A stretch of DNA of 64,000 bases from Dysgonomonas hofstadii (GTDB lineage: Bacteria; Bacteroidota; Bacteroidia; Bacteroidales; Dysgonomonadaceae). The DNA is taken from the NCBI RefSeq assembly GCF_014196915.1, contig NZ_JACIEP010000007.1, positions 62,001-126,000 of the forward strand, written 5' to 3'. Positions 46,724-55,496 of the stretch are shown here, in pieces (positions within the stretch are counted from its first letter, which is position 1; the number at the start of each line of letters is the position of its first letter). The translations under genes and the position numbers were made by a program. The notes beneath the pieces were generated by a model. That model had not been told where the DNA came from and did not search any database. It saw nothing but the letters and a program-made list of their open reading frames with translations.

Positions 46724-47221
46724 ATGAGCAAAATAGCGATAGTTTACGGCTCGTCTACCGGGGCCACAGAAGCGGTAGCAGAAAAAATAAAAGAAGCAAT
46801 TGGTGATGCTGATCTTTTCAATGCGGATGGAGTAAAAGTCGATGATCTGAAGCCTTACGATTTCCTTATTTTCGGTGCATCTACCACAGGGGTAGGTGAT
46901 TTACAGGACGACTGGGAGATACTTTTACCAAAAGTAGAAAAACTGGACTTTTCAGGTAAAAAAGTAGCCATCTTCGGACTGGGTGACAGTGCCTCTTTCT
47001 CTACCAGCTTTGCAGGTGGTATGTATGTGATATATAAGGCATTGAAGAATAAGGTAGAGATAGTTGGTTCAGTGTCTACTGACGGGTATACGTTCGACGA
47101 TTCAGAAGCTATTGTAAACGACCGTTTCGTAGGGCTGGCTCTGGATGAAGACAACGAATACAATGAAACAGAAGCACGTATAGCCAAATGGGTAGAGGAA
47201 CTCAAACAGTATATGAATTAA
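46724..47221 (+). CDS. fldA: Flavodoxin
   Basis: A 165-residue FMN electron carrier that replaces ferredoxin under iron limitation. The phosphate-binding loop GSSTGATEAVAEKI lies at about 8-21, and the flavin-ring regions STTGVGDLQDDWE and GLGDSASFSTSFAG are as expected for long-chain flavodoxin. The frame extends 11 codons upstream, but MSKIAIVYGS is the natural start. It follows the MATE gene and has its own terminator. Confidence 0.94.
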   Translation: MSKIAIVYGSSTGATEAVAEKIKEAIGDADLFNADGVKVDDLKPYDFLIFGASTTGVGDLQDDWEILLPKVEKLDFSGKKVAIFGLGDSASFSTSFAGGMYVIYKALKNKVEIVGSVSTDGYTFDDSEAIVNDRFVGLALDEDNEYNETEARIAKWVEELKQYMN

Positions 47222-47243
47222 TCATATTGACCAGATAACAAAG

Positions 47244-47275
47244 CAGGCCGGATTGAAATTAAGCGATTCGGCCTG
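47244..47275 (+). terminator. Terminator after fldA
   Basis: A seven-bp stem CAGGCCG (47244-47250) / CGGCCTG (47269-47275) is followed by TTTGTTTATA, about 20 bases past the fldA stop. Confidence 0.65.
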
Positions 47276-47352
47276 TTTGTTTATACGCCCGATTCCTTTT
47301 AATAAACTGATTAATGTTATATCTTTATGGCTCAAAACACAAATCTGGACAT

Positions 47353-48309
47353 ATGACTCTCTCCAAAGGCAGGAATGTAACACTCGATTATATGCGGCTG
47401 ATACTGATCATTCTGGTTATCAGCGGGCACAGCGATATATCGACCTATGGCTTGTTAGGTTGGTTCTTCTCCGATGCGTTCGCACGTTTTACAGTGCCTA
47501 TCTTCCTTATTATAAATGGCTATTACTTTGCCGATATAGCACATGATAAGGAAAAGGTAAAGAAATATATAAAACGCCTTTTCATTATCTATATCACGTG
47601 GACAGTCATATATTTGCCATTTCTCTGGTACATGACCGGAGGAGGGAAAAAACTTATCCTTATAAACTTGCTTACGGGCTATTACCATTTGTGGTATATC
47701 GCAGCCCTGATAGGTGCTACCTTCGTGATCTATTTTACCCGTAAAGTAAGTATGGCAAAGTTGCTGGTGGTCGCCTATATTCTGTTTCTGATAGGATATG
47801 TAATACAGAAAGCATACCTGCTGGATATTCACATTTATATGTATCCTACCATTGTGCGCACATTTTTATTTATGGGTTTCCCGTTTATGTTTTTGGGATA
47901 TTATATAAAGAAGAACGGGCTTGAAGACAAGGCTTTTTTCAGAAGCACGGGCATGGTCGTCCTATCCGGAATACTTCTGATTATGTTAATGGCTGAATCG
48001 ACTTTTGTCTATTATTTCAAACTTGGGGAAGCCGATCCGGTGAAAGACGAGTTGTATTTTGTAGTGCCGTTCCTGGCTCCGCTTATATTCCTTTCTGTAC
48101 TGAAGTATTCAAAGTATGAACAGGGTGGCGATGGCTATATGGCAAAACTCGTATCGGTCATCTACTTTATTCATATTATGGCTATATTCATTATCACAGG
48201 CTCGCCATACAAAGCCGATGTGTTTATGTTCCCTATGTATTTTTTCCTGTCGATGCTGCTATCGGTAGCTGTAATAGAATTGAATAAACGGATAAAAATT
48301 TTCTTATAA
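47353..48309 (+). CDS. Acyltransferase family membrane protein
   Basis: A 318-residue protein with about ten membrane helices. The N-terminal NVTLDYMRLILIILVISGH carries the conserved His of the acyltransferase 3 family. I start it at 47353 (MTLSKGRN), since the additional upstream codons show no homology and the family usually begins close to the first helix. It probably modifies a cell-surface glycan. The 3' end overlaps the convergent HAD phosphatase gene by six bases. Confidence 0.85.
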   Translation: MTLSKGRNVTLDYMRLILIILVISGHSDISTYGLLGWFFSDAFARFTVPIFLIINGYYFADIAHDKEKVKKYIKRLFIIYITWTVIYLPFLWYMTGGGKKLILINLLTGYYHLWYIAALIGATFVIYFTRKVSMAKLLVVAYILFLIGYVIQKAYLLDIHIYMYPTIVRTFLFMGFPFMFLGYYIKKNGLEDKAFFRSTGMVVLSGILLIMLMAESTFVYYFKLGEADPVKDELYFVVPFLAPLIFLSVLKYSKYEQGGDGYMAKLVSVIYFIHIMAIFIITGSPYKADVFMFPMYFFLSMLLSVAVIELNKRIKIFL

Positions 48310-48999
48310 AATATAAGTTATCTCGGATAACCGGTTGACCGTATGGGTTGGTTGTATTTCTACCGATGGTTTATTCTTCGGGTTGAACCATATCTGGTCT
48401 ATACCGCTGTTTTTTGCTCCCAGTATATCGGTTTGCAGATTGTCTCCTATCATTATTACCTGTTCTGCGGTTACACCTGTTTTGTCCAGTGCGTATTTAA
48501 AAATACCGGGATGGGGTTTGTTTACACCTACTACATCGGAGAGGATTATCTTGTCAAAATATGATTGGGGTATTCCGGCACTTTCCATCTTTTTGTATTG
48601 CATTTCGGTAAAACCATTAGATAGGATATGTATCTTATATAGGGGCTTCAGATATTCGAGAAACTCCATGGCTCCATCTATAAGTGTATCTTTTAGCATT
48701 ACTCTTTGTATATAATCTTCATTTATTTCTTTTATCCGGCTTTCATTAAATTCGGGGATATGACGCAACGATACACCAAAACGCTCTATCTGTATTTCGT
48801 CTTTTGTTATCTGTCCTTTGTTATACATATCCCATAGCTTACTGACATTGGTGTGGTAGAATGAGAAAAAAGCCGGAAAGGAATCGAAATACTCTCCAAG
48901 ATTATAATCGTTATATACTTCTTCTACTGTAATCCTTGTATTTGCTTCAGTGTCTATGAGTGTGTCATCGAGATCGAGTAATATATCCGTATATTTCAT
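48304..48999 (-). CDS. YjjG-like HAD nucleotidase
   Basis: A 231-residue HAD-superfamily phosphatase. The catalytic motif DLDDTLIDTEAN (residues 9-20) has both Asp residues, motif II Ser lies in HILSNGF, motif III Lys is in VGVNKPHPG, and motif IV reads MIGDNLQTDILG. Overall pattern and length match YjjG, which removes phosphate from non-canonical pyrimidine nucleotides and so protects DNA. Other small HAD phosphatases look similar, so the substrate is likely but not certain. Confidence 0.87.
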   Translation of the reverse strand: MKYTDILLDLDDTLIDTEANTRITVEEVYNDYNLGEYFDSFPAFFSFYHTNVSKLWDMYNKGQITKDEIQIERFGVSLRHIPEFNESRIKEINEDYIQRVMLKDTLIDGAMEFLEYLKPLYKIHILSNGFTEMQYKKMESAGIPQSYFDKIILSDVVGVNKPHPGIFKYALDKTGVTAEQVIMIGDNLQTDILGAKNSGIDQIWFNPKNKPSVEIQPTHTVNRLSEITYIL

Positions 49000-49497
49000 G
49001 TGTCCTGATTGAGAATTTTAAAGTACAAAGATACAAAAATATGATCGCCGATTTTCCTAAGGAATGAATCAGAATCTGAAAACTTTATCTATGATATATA
49101 TTAATGTGCTGATTATATAATATGCCGATGTGCCAATATTTAAAAGAAGAATGAAAAATGAAGAATGGAAAATGTGTAAGGATTGTCAGGTTTTAGTAAT
49201 TCAGTGTACTAGCGAAAAGTATACTAGTTTACTAGAAAGAATATTGAAGAATAAAACTAGCAGGCTAGTAAACTTAAAAACTAATAAACTGAAATATGCG
49301 TCAACTTTGTCAACTTTTTACAATTTCAACTACTGATTTGTATAAATAGTTGGTCGAAATATCAGATTTCCCGATATCAGGTTTTTTGGGAGTTGAATAG
49401 ATTGTGCATTGATTTTTATTAACTTTGCCAATCAATAATTATAGCATATATTCCAGTCTCTGAAAAAGAAACTGATTTTACATTTTTAATTAATATT
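49000..49497. other. Intergenic region with repeats and CTAG cluster
   Basis: No gene stands out in these 498 bases. They contain an 18-base string shared (inverted) with 36413-36430, A/G-rich GAAAAATGAAGAATGG sequence, five CTAG tetramers within about 60 bases (49209-49268) that include a 10-bp inverted repeat (49226-49235 with 49265-49274), and a weaker copy of the dispersed repeat near 49299-49320. The right end carries the proS promoter. A 68-codon open frame at 49130-49336 covers this low-complexity sequence and I do not accept it. Confidence 0.65.
49420..49428 (+). promoter_or_regulatory. Candidate -7 element for proS
   Basis: TAACTTTGC matches TAnnTTTGC and lies 69 bases before the proS ATG; a TTG at 49393 is somewhat far upstream. 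Confidence 0.45.
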
Positions 49498-50979
49498 ATG
49501 GCGAAAGAACTAAAGGAATTAACTCCGAGAAGTGTGGATTATAGCCAGTGGTATCTGGACTTGGTTATTAAAGCTGATTTAGCTGAAAATTCAGCTGTGC
49601 GTGGTTGTATGGTTATTAAGCCATATGGTTATGCTATATGGGAAAAAATACAGCGCCAACTAGACGATATGTTTAAAGAAACAGGTCATGTCAATGCATA
49701 TTTCCCGCTTTTTATACCGAAATCGTTCCTTAGTAAAGAAGCCGACCATGTGGAGGGCTTTGCAAAAGAGTGCGCTGTAGTGACGCATTACAGGCTGAAA
49801 AATGATCCTGATGGTAAGGGTGTTATAGTAGACCCTGAAGCAAAACTGGAAGAAGAACTAATTGTTCGCCCTACTTCCGAAACAATTATATGGAATACAT
49901 ACCGCAACTGGATACAATCATACAGAGATCTGCCAATTCTTGTAAATCAATGGGCTAACGTTGTTCGTTGGGAGATGCGTACCCGCTTGTTTCTTCGGAC
50001 TGCCGAATTTCTTTGGCAGGAAGGTCATACGGCGCATGCCACACGGGAAGAAGCTGAGGCCGAAACCATACAAATGCTGAATGTGTACGCACAATTTGCA
50101 GAGGAACATATGGCTATGCCTGTGATCAAAGGAGTGAAATCCGCGTCTGAGCGTTTTGCCGGAGCATTGGAAACTTACACTATAGAAGCCATGATGCAGG
50201 ATGGAAAAGCCTTGCAATCCGGTACATCTCATTTCTTAGGTCAGAACTTTGCTAAGGCTTTTGATGTGAAATTCGCTGATAAAGAAGGTAAGATGGATTA
50301 TGTGTGGGCTACATCATGGGGACTTTCTACCCGCCTGATAGGAGCACTTATCATGGCTCACTCCGATGATAACGGTTTGGTATTACCTCCAAAATTAGCT
50401 CCATTCCAGGTAGTTATTGTGCCTATCTATAAAGGTGAAGAACAGCTGTCTAAAATAGATGCGAAGGTAGAGGGGCTTGTAAAGTCACTTAAATCCCTTG
50501 GAATAAGTGTGAAATATGACAATGCCGATAATAAAAAGCCAGGCTGGAAGTTTTCTGAATATGAGTTGAAAGGAGTTCCGGTACGTCTGGCTATAGGTGC
50601 CCGCGATATGGAGAACAATACTGTTGAGGTAGCCCGTCGCGACACGTTGACCAAAGAAACTGTTTCATTTGACGGACTCGATATATATATCAAAAATCTT
50701 TTGGATGATATACAAGCCAATATCTATAAAAAGGCGTTTGACTTCCGTACAAGTAGAATGATTACTGTCGATACTTATGAAGAGTTTAAAGAAAAAATAG
50801 AGGAAGGCTATTTCATCTTTGCTCATTGGGATGGTACTTCCGAAACGGAAGAAAGGGTTAAAACTGAAACAAAAGCGACAATTCGTTGTATCCCGCTAGA
50901 GGGAGACAAAACTCCGGGAAAATGTATGGTTACAGGTAAACCATCGGTTCAAAGAGTGGTCTTTGCAAGAGCATACTAA
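49498..50979 (+). CDS. proS: Prolyl-tRNA synthetase, short type
   Basis: A 493-residue class II synthetase of the archaeal/eukaryote-like form, which lacks the inserted editing domain of the longer bacterial enzyme. Class II motifs are visible: motif 2 in [21 protein letters not shown], shown in part, followed by [10 protein letters not shown], and the motif 3 region [15 protein letters not shown]. The anticodon-binding domain begins near residue 300 ([11 protein letters not shown]), and a C-terminal zinc-binding-like extension follows. The DUF1080 gene follows after eight bases. Confidence 0.96.
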   Translation: MAKELKELTPRSVDYSQWYLDLVIKADLAENSAVRGCMVIKPYGYAIWEKIQRQLDDMFKETGHVNAYFPLFIPKSFLSKEADHVEGFAKECAVVTHYRLKNDPDGKGVIVDPEAKLEEELIVRPTSETIIWNTYRNWIQSYRDLPILVNQWANVVRWEMRTRLFLRTAEFLWQEGHTAHATREEAEAETIQMLNVYAQFAEEHMAMPVIKGVKSASERFAGALETYTIEAMMQDGKALQSGTSHFLGQNFAKAFDVKFADKEGKMDYVWATSWGLSTRLIGALIMAHSDDNGLVLPPKLAPFQVVIVPIYKGEEQLSKIDAKVEGLVKSLKSLGISVKYDNADNKKPGWKFSEYELKGVPVRLAIGARDMENNTVEVARRDTLTKETVSFDGLDIYIKNLLDDIQANIYKKAFDFRTSRMITVDTYEEFKEKIEEGYFIFAHWDGTSETEERVKTETKATIRCIPLEGDKTPGKCMVTGKPSVQRVVFARAY

Positions 50980-50987
50980 TAAAACAT

Positions 50988-51725
50988 ATGAAAATGAAAC
51001 AGAGAATAACTTTATTAGCGATTTTTACTGCTGTCAGTCTGGTAGCATTTGCCCAATGGTCGCCACAACAAACCGAATGGTATTACCCTAAACCCGATAA
51101 AGTAACTCCGGGTAGCCAGATAGGCCAAGCCCCATCTGATGCCATCATACTATTTGACGGAAAAGACTTCTCTAAATGGGAGTCAGATAAAGGAGGCGAT
51201 ACTCCCTGGAAAATAGAGAATGGGCTTATGGTTGTAAAACCAGGAACTGGTGCTATCCGTACAAAAGAGTTCTTTGGAGATTGCCAATTGCATGTAGAAT
51301 TCCGGTCACCTGCTCCACAGAATCATAATGGGCAGAACAGAGGGAACAGTGGTATCTTTCTACAATCGAAATACGAAGTACAGGTATTAGACGGAGACAA
51401 TAACGAAACCTATGTGAACGGCATGGTGGGAAGCATCTATAAACAACAGGCTCCATTGGTAAATGCTTACACCAAAAACGGAGAATGGCAGGTTTATGAC
51501 ATCATATGGAAAGCTCCTGTATTCGGGACAGGCGGTAAACTGGAAAGTCCGGGTATGATAACTGTTATGCTAAACGGTATTGTTGTTCAAAACAATTATA
51601 TATTGAAAGGAACAACCGAATATATTGGCATGCCCAAATACGAAGCACATGGAAGATTGCCTCTTATGCTTCAGGATCATGGTACAGAAGTCGCTTTCCG
51701 AAATATTTGGATCAGGAATCTATAA
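50988..51725 (+). CDS. Secreted DUF1080 family protein (3-keto-glucoside hydrolase-like)
   Basis: A 245-residue protein with a signal peptide (residues 1-22, ending in LVAFAQ) and a jelly-roll DUF1080 domain (LFDGKDFSKWES to the end). Family members bind sugars, and some have been described as 3-keto-disaccharide hydrolases in glycan breakdown. Trp and Glu residues in KWESDKG and HVEFRSPAP fit the fold. It starts eight bases after proS but is probably only positionally linked. A strong terminator follows. Confidence 0.9.
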   Translation: MKMKQRITLLAIFTAVSLVAFAQWSPQQTEWYYPKPDKVTPGSQIGQAPSDAIILFDGKDFSKWESDKGGDTPWKIENGLMVVKPGTGAIRTKEFFGDCQLHVEFRSPAPQNHNGQNRGNSGIFLQSKYEVQVLDGDNNETYVNGMVGSIYKQQAPLVNAYTKNGEWQVYDIIWKAPVFGTGGKLESPGMITVMLNGIVVQNNYILKGTTEYIGMPKYEAHGRLPLMLQDHGTEVAFRNIWIRNL

Positions 51726-51759
51726 TATAAAGATATCATTATTAGTAATATAGAAAATG

Positions 51760-51795
51760 TCCTTGCATAAAATATCTATGCAAGGATTTTTTTTT
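51760..51795 (+). terminator. Terminator after the DUF1080 gene
   Basis: A perfect 10-bp stem TCCTTGCATA (51760-51769) / TATGCAAGGA (51777-51786) with a seven-base loop is followed by nine T. Confidence 0.88.
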
Positions 51796-51894
51796 CATTG
51801 TTTTTGTAACTTTTCTATCAGTACCCTCGTCATATATTATGAAAGCGCTTCAGTGAATATTAGTCGAAAAAGGGTTACTTAAAAAATTACAAAT

Positions 51895-52344
51895 ATGAAA
51901 ACAAATATATTTCTTTCGTTATTGGTTGTTGCCATGTTGTCCACCTTTTCTTTGAGTGCGGCAAATCCGGATAAAAAAGTGTATCAGAACATTGAAACTA
52001 CAGAGTCAGGTTCCATTAAAGAGATGATCTCATTAAAGAGTAATAATAGCCCCGATTGTAAAACTATTTATTACTACGGAGCAAAGGGAGAATTGCAAAA
52101 AAAAGTAATGTATAAATGGTCAAACAAAGGCTGGGTAAACTATAAGAAATATGATTACGAGTATAATGCCGATGGCTTGGTTGCCAATCTTTTTTATACA
52201 GAATGGGATAAAAAACTGGATACATGGTCACCAAAATCTATTCAATTTATTCATGTTTACGATGATAACGGGAAGTTCTTCGCCATGAAGAAGATAGAAA
52301 ATAATGATGAAAAATCTTACTCTTATTTCTTGGCTGGCAAATAA
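51895..52344 (+). CDS. Secreted DUF3836-like protein
   Basis: A 149-residue protein with a clear signal peptide (about 1-22, LSTFSLSAANP). The mature part is rich in Tyr, Lys and Asn, with repeating beta hairpins of the type YYYGAKGELQKKV, YEYNADGLVANLFY and HVYDDNGKFFAM, as in the Bacteroidetes DUF3836 family. Its role is unknown; the strands recall short YD-like repeats. It is a single-gene unit with an upstream gap of about 170 bases. Confidence 0.75.
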   Translation: MKTNIFLSLLVVAMLSTFSLSAANPDKKVYQNIETTESGSIKEMISLKSNNSPDCKTIYYYGAKGELQKKVMYKWSNKGWVNYKKYDYEYNADGLVANLFYTEWDKKLDTWSPKSIQFIHVYDDNGKFFAMKKIENNDEKSYSYFLAGK

Positions 52345-52370
52345 ATTGACATCACTCTATATATTTCAGG

Positions 52371-52403
52371 AAGGTCTTGTTTCTCTCAGAGGGGCAAGGC
52401 CTT
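52371..52403 (+). terminator. Terminator after the DUF3836-like gene
   Basis: A nine-bp stem with one G-T pair joins AAGGTCTTG (52371-52379) and CAAGGCCTT (52395-52403), followed by CTTTCTT. Confidence 0.7.
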
Positions 52404-52429
52404 CTTTCTTATATCTGCTGAAATATTTG

Positions 52430-52437
52430 TATATTTG
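52430..52437 (+). promoter_or_regulatory. Candidate -7 element for the patatin gene
   Basis: TATATTTG matches TAnnTTTG and lies 21 bases before the chosen ATG at 52459. It overlaps the first codons of a longer frame, which favours the shorter start. Confidence 0.45.
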
Positions 52438-52458
52438 ATTCTGTTTAATACAATAATT

Positions 52459-53301
52459 ATGGTCGATACTAAGAATATTGGACTGGTTCTCGAAGGCGGT
52501 GGTATGCGTGGGGTATTTACCTGCGGAGTACTGGATTATTTTATGGATAACAGTATCTATTTCCCATATAGTATAGGTGTTTCGGCCGGAGCCTGCAACG
52601 GATTGTCCTATATGTCGCACCAGCGTGGAAGAGCGAAGTATAGCAATATAGACCTGCTGGAGAAATATAAATACATAGGAATAAAGCATTACCTGAAGAA
52701 AGGTAACATCATGGACTTTGACTTGCTGTTTCATGAGTTTCCCGAGAATATTATCCCATATGATTATGAGGCTTATTTTAAGTCATCAGGCCGTTTCGAA
52801 ATGGTCACTTCTAATTGTCTGACCGGAGAGGCTGAATATTATGAAGAGAAATCTGATCCGAAACGGGTGATAGACATTGTAAAGGCTTCCAGTAGTCTGC
52901 CCATCCTCTGTCCTGTGACTTATGTTGATGATGTCCCCATGCTCGACGGTGGTATATGCGATTCTATACCCGTGATCAGGGCAATGAGCCAGGGATATGA
53001 GAAGAATGTTGTGATATTGACCCGTAATAAAGGATATCGTAAAGAGAGCAAGGATATTAAGGTACCATCTTTCATTTATCGTAAATATCCGGCTATGCGC
53101 GAGGCCTTGAGCCATAGGAGTAGCTTGTATAACACTCAATTGGAGCTAGTGGAAAAGCTGGAAGAAGAGGGGAAAGTTTTTGTGATACGTCCCGAAAAGC
53201 CTATAATAGTTGACCGCATAGAAAAAGATACAGATAAACTTACCGATCTGTATAACGAAGGTTATGAATGCGGCAGGTTTATCTGTAATATGAATTTATA
53301 G
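52459..53301 (+). CDS. Patatin-like phospholipase
   Basis: A 280-residue cytoplasmic hydrolase. The oxyanion hole LEGGGMRGVF, the nucleophile elbow IGVSAGACNG (Ser in GxSxG) and the catalytic Asp in DGGICDSIP complete the Ser-Asp dyad. It resembles the YjjU/RssA group, which acts on acyl esters of phospholipids; the true substrate is unknown. No signal peptide is seen. The 3' end converges with the M23 peptidase gene ten bases away. Confidence 0.9.
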   Translation: MVDTKNIGLVLEGGGMRGVFTCGVLDYFMDNSIYFPYSIGVSAGACNGLSYMSHQRGRAKYSNIDLLEKYKYIGIKHYLKKGNIMDFDLLFHEFPENIIPYDYEAYFKSSGRFEMVTSNCLTGEAEYYEEKSDPKRVIDIVKASSSLPILCPVTYVDDVPMLDGGICDSIPVIRAMSQGYEKNVVILTRNKGYRKESKDIKVPSFIYRKYPAMREALSHRSSLYNTQLELVEKLEEEGKVFVIRPEKPIIVDRIEKDTDKLTDLYNEGYECGRFICNMNL

Positions 53302-53311
53302 TACTATCCTG

Positions 53312-54322
53312 TTATGATGTTCTGATCGATTTACCCGGACGTAATATTGTTCTTGAAGTAATACCGTTTAAAGAACATAGCTTATTCACTGTTGTTCCGT
53401 ATTTTCTGGCAATGGCTCCGAGTGTATCACCACTCTTTATGCGGTGGTAAGTGACTTTTCCCGATGCGTATTTGTTGGTTACAGTCGATTTTGAGCGTGT
53501 AGGTGTCGATGCCAGTGTATTAACGTTAACTCCCTTTCCGCTTCTGTCGTAACTGCTTGCTGTTACCAGATAAGTGTCTTTGTGACACACTTTGTTTTCG
53601 AAGTCGACAATAAAAGCAGGATTGATAGGATTTCCTAAAAAGCGTGTTTCAAAATGCAGGTGAGAACCGGTTGAACGTCCTGTGTTGCCTCCCAAAGCAA
53701 TTGGATCTCCGGACTTAACGATCTGGTCTTCTTCTACCAGAAACTTCGATAAGTGTCCGTAAACTGTTTCCAGTCCGTTTGTATGGCGCAATGCCAGATA
53801 ATATCCATATCCTCTTCGTTCATATTGTTTTACACGCACTTTACCATCGAATGCAGCATAAATTGTGTCGCCTACCTGTACTTTCAGGTCGATGCCATAA
53901 TGCATGCGGCGTCTGCGTGGCCCATATTTGGAAGTTACATGTCCCATTGTCGGCATAGTGAAACTGGACAGGTCTACCTTAAATGAATCAGGTATGTTTT
54001 CTATTGAACGGTAAGCGTTGACGTATCTGTTGTTCCAGATGCCCCCATACAGCTCATCCGCAGGTATTTCATGTTCACTTAATACCCTTTCTTCCTGGAT
54101 CTCCTTTAATATAGACAGGTCTCTTTTAATCTTGATGCCATCGGCATAAAGATCATTGGAGCTTGTTCTACTGTGACGCTGTTTATAATTAAGCTCAACC
54201 CTTTCAGTATTAGATTCCTCGGTTTTACCCTTGTTGTTTTGAGTGAAAGCACTCATCGGTATTAAAAACATTGCCGCTAATGGCAATAACTTTAATGTTT
54301 TAAGAGTTCTTTTTCCTTGCAT
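53312..54322 (-). CDS. M23 metallopeptidase with LysM domain
   Basis: A 336-residue secreted cell-wall protein. A signal peptide occupies about residues 1-27. The M23 (LytM) domain keeps the zinc ligands in MHYGIDLKV (His and Asp), and the HLHFETRF motif provides the other His. A C-terminal LysM domain (YHRIKSGDTLGAIARKYGTT) binds peptidoglycan. Such proteins cut peptidoglycan cross-bridges or activate amidases during division. ndk lies six bases upstream on the same strand. Confidence 0.93.
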   Translation of the reverse strand: MQGKRTLKTLKLLPLAAMFLIPMSAFTQNNKGKTEESNTERVELNYKQRHSRTSSNDLYADGIKIKRDLSILKEIQEERVLSEHEIPADELYGGIWNNRYVNAYRSIENIPDSFKVDLSSFTMPTMGHVTSKYGPRRRRMHYGIDLKVQVGDTIYAAFDGKVRVKQYERRGYGYYLALRHTNGLETVYGHLSKFLVEEDQIVKSGDPIALGGNTGRSTGSHLHFETRFLGNPINPAFIVDFENKVCHKDTYLVTASSYDRSGKGVNVNTLASTPTRSKSTVTNKYASGKVTYHRIKSGDTLGAIARKYGTTVNKLCSLNGITSRTILRPGKSIRTS

Positions 54323-54328
54323 AGTATA

Positions 54329-54790
54329 TCAAATCTCATCTTTTGCGTATAAATTCGCAAGTGTAGATAGTTTATAATCGTAAATTTCGTCGTCTCTAAA
54401 AAATCGTTTCAATTCTATTTTAGCCGAATCGGCGGAATCTGATGCGTGAACAATATTCTCTTGCGCACTCACCGAAAAGTCTCCTCTTATAGTACCTGCC
54501 GCTGCCGCACGTCCGTTGGTAATACCTATGAAAGAGCGTACCACCTTAGCCGCATCTATACCTTCCCAGCACTGCACAATAACAGGGCATACCTGCATTG
54601 AATCTTTCACACGCTGGAAGAATGGCTTGTCTTTTAAGTGAGCATAATGTTCGTCTAGTATTGCGTCATTCAATTGTACCATCTTCATACCGGCTAACCG
54701 TAAACCTTTCTTTTCAAAGCGGGAAATAACCTCTCCTATAAGCGAACGTAAAACGCAGGACGGCTTTAGAATAACGAGGGTTTTCTCCAT
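54329..54790 (-). CDS. ndk: Nucleoside diphosphate kinase
   Basis: A 153-residue enzyme that transfers the terminal phosphate from ATP to other nucleoside diphosphates through a phospho-histidine. The N-terminal EKTLVILKPSCVLR and the catalytic His in NIVHASDS (about residue 115) are standard. Length fits the bacterial hexameric or tetrameric form. It probably shares a transcript with the M23 gene that follows after six bases. Confidence 0.96.
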   Translation of the reverse strand: MEKTLVILKPSCVLRSLIGEVISRFEKKGLRLAGMKMVQLNDAILDEHYAHLKDKPFFQRVKDSMQVCPVIVQCWEGIDAAKVVRSFIGITNGRAAAAGTIRGDFSVSAQENIVHASDSADSAKIELKRFFRDDEIYDYKLSTLANLYAKDEI

Positions 54791-55496
54791 ATTTTAGCTA
54801 TTGACTTAAAAGGATTTAATGTATATAACTTTCAAATATAAGTTTTATTTCAATGTTTTACAATATTATAGCCGTAAAAAAAGGACTATTTAACAGCAAG
54901 TTAAAATTTTTACCCCTTTATTGTCTATCTGGACTGAATTCACATAATTTACCATAACAATCTGTTTATTAGTATTTTATATGATTTATTTTTGCCTATT
55001 CATTTTAATCAGGCTAACAATTATGTTCACAAAATTTAATAGTAAAAATAGCATTTAATTTTATCCTTCAATTTTCCGGCTAAAGCGAATGGTGAAAAAT
55101 TAACAAAAAACTGACAAACCTTACAAAATCAATTATCAGTCAACAGTTATCAGTTAACAAAAAAGTTACAAATCTGACAGATTTTCATCTTTTTCAAAGA
55201 TCGTTTCTACTAACTACTGGCTATTGTCTATTAAAGAAATATAGATAAAGATTTTTCATTTCAATTTTCTAATCTAAAAGAATATCTTTAGCTTTGCTGT
55301 CCTAAATAACAAGAGTTATGCTACCAAGAAGTTATACCATCCTCTTTCACTGAGGGAAAATACCCGCCTCAACCCAAAGAACCTTAAATGATCTTTGGCT
55401 CTTAATCAATTTCTATTCAAATTTGTTTAATAGGCAACCGGTTCAGATTATATTGTGACACGGTCGGCTATCACTATCTATACAAGAAGAAAATCC
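54791..55496. other. Long AT-rich intergenic region
   Basis: About 700 bases without a supportable gene, between divergent ndk and the MFS gene. A dispersed repeat lies at 55144-55179 (CAGTTATCAGTTAAC followed by AAAAAAGTTACAAAT). A small hairpin joins 55374-55380 (CCAAAGA) and 55392-55398 (TCTTTGG). The stretch 55350-55400 recalls fragments of a TPP riboswitch but lacks the needed 5' half, so I do not call one. Confidence 0.6.

Noticed and set aside
42119-48309. Two acyltransferase 3 genes within 6 kb suggesting a surface-polysaccharide locus.
   Set aside because: No glycosyltransferases, flippase or polymerase genes are present; the rest are housekeeping genes.
49130-49336. A 68-codon plus-strand frame before proS.
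   Set aside because: It covers A/G-rich low-complexity sequence and the CTAG cluster; no family, no promoter, and it overlaps a dispersed repeat.
55340-55400. Resemblance to the 3' half of a TPP riboswitch (CTGAGG, ATACCC, GAACCT then TGATCTTTGG) before an MFS gene.
   Set aside because: The 5' half with the GGGGTGC-type strand is missing, the GAACCTGATC signature is interrupted, and the transporter is not of a thiamine type.
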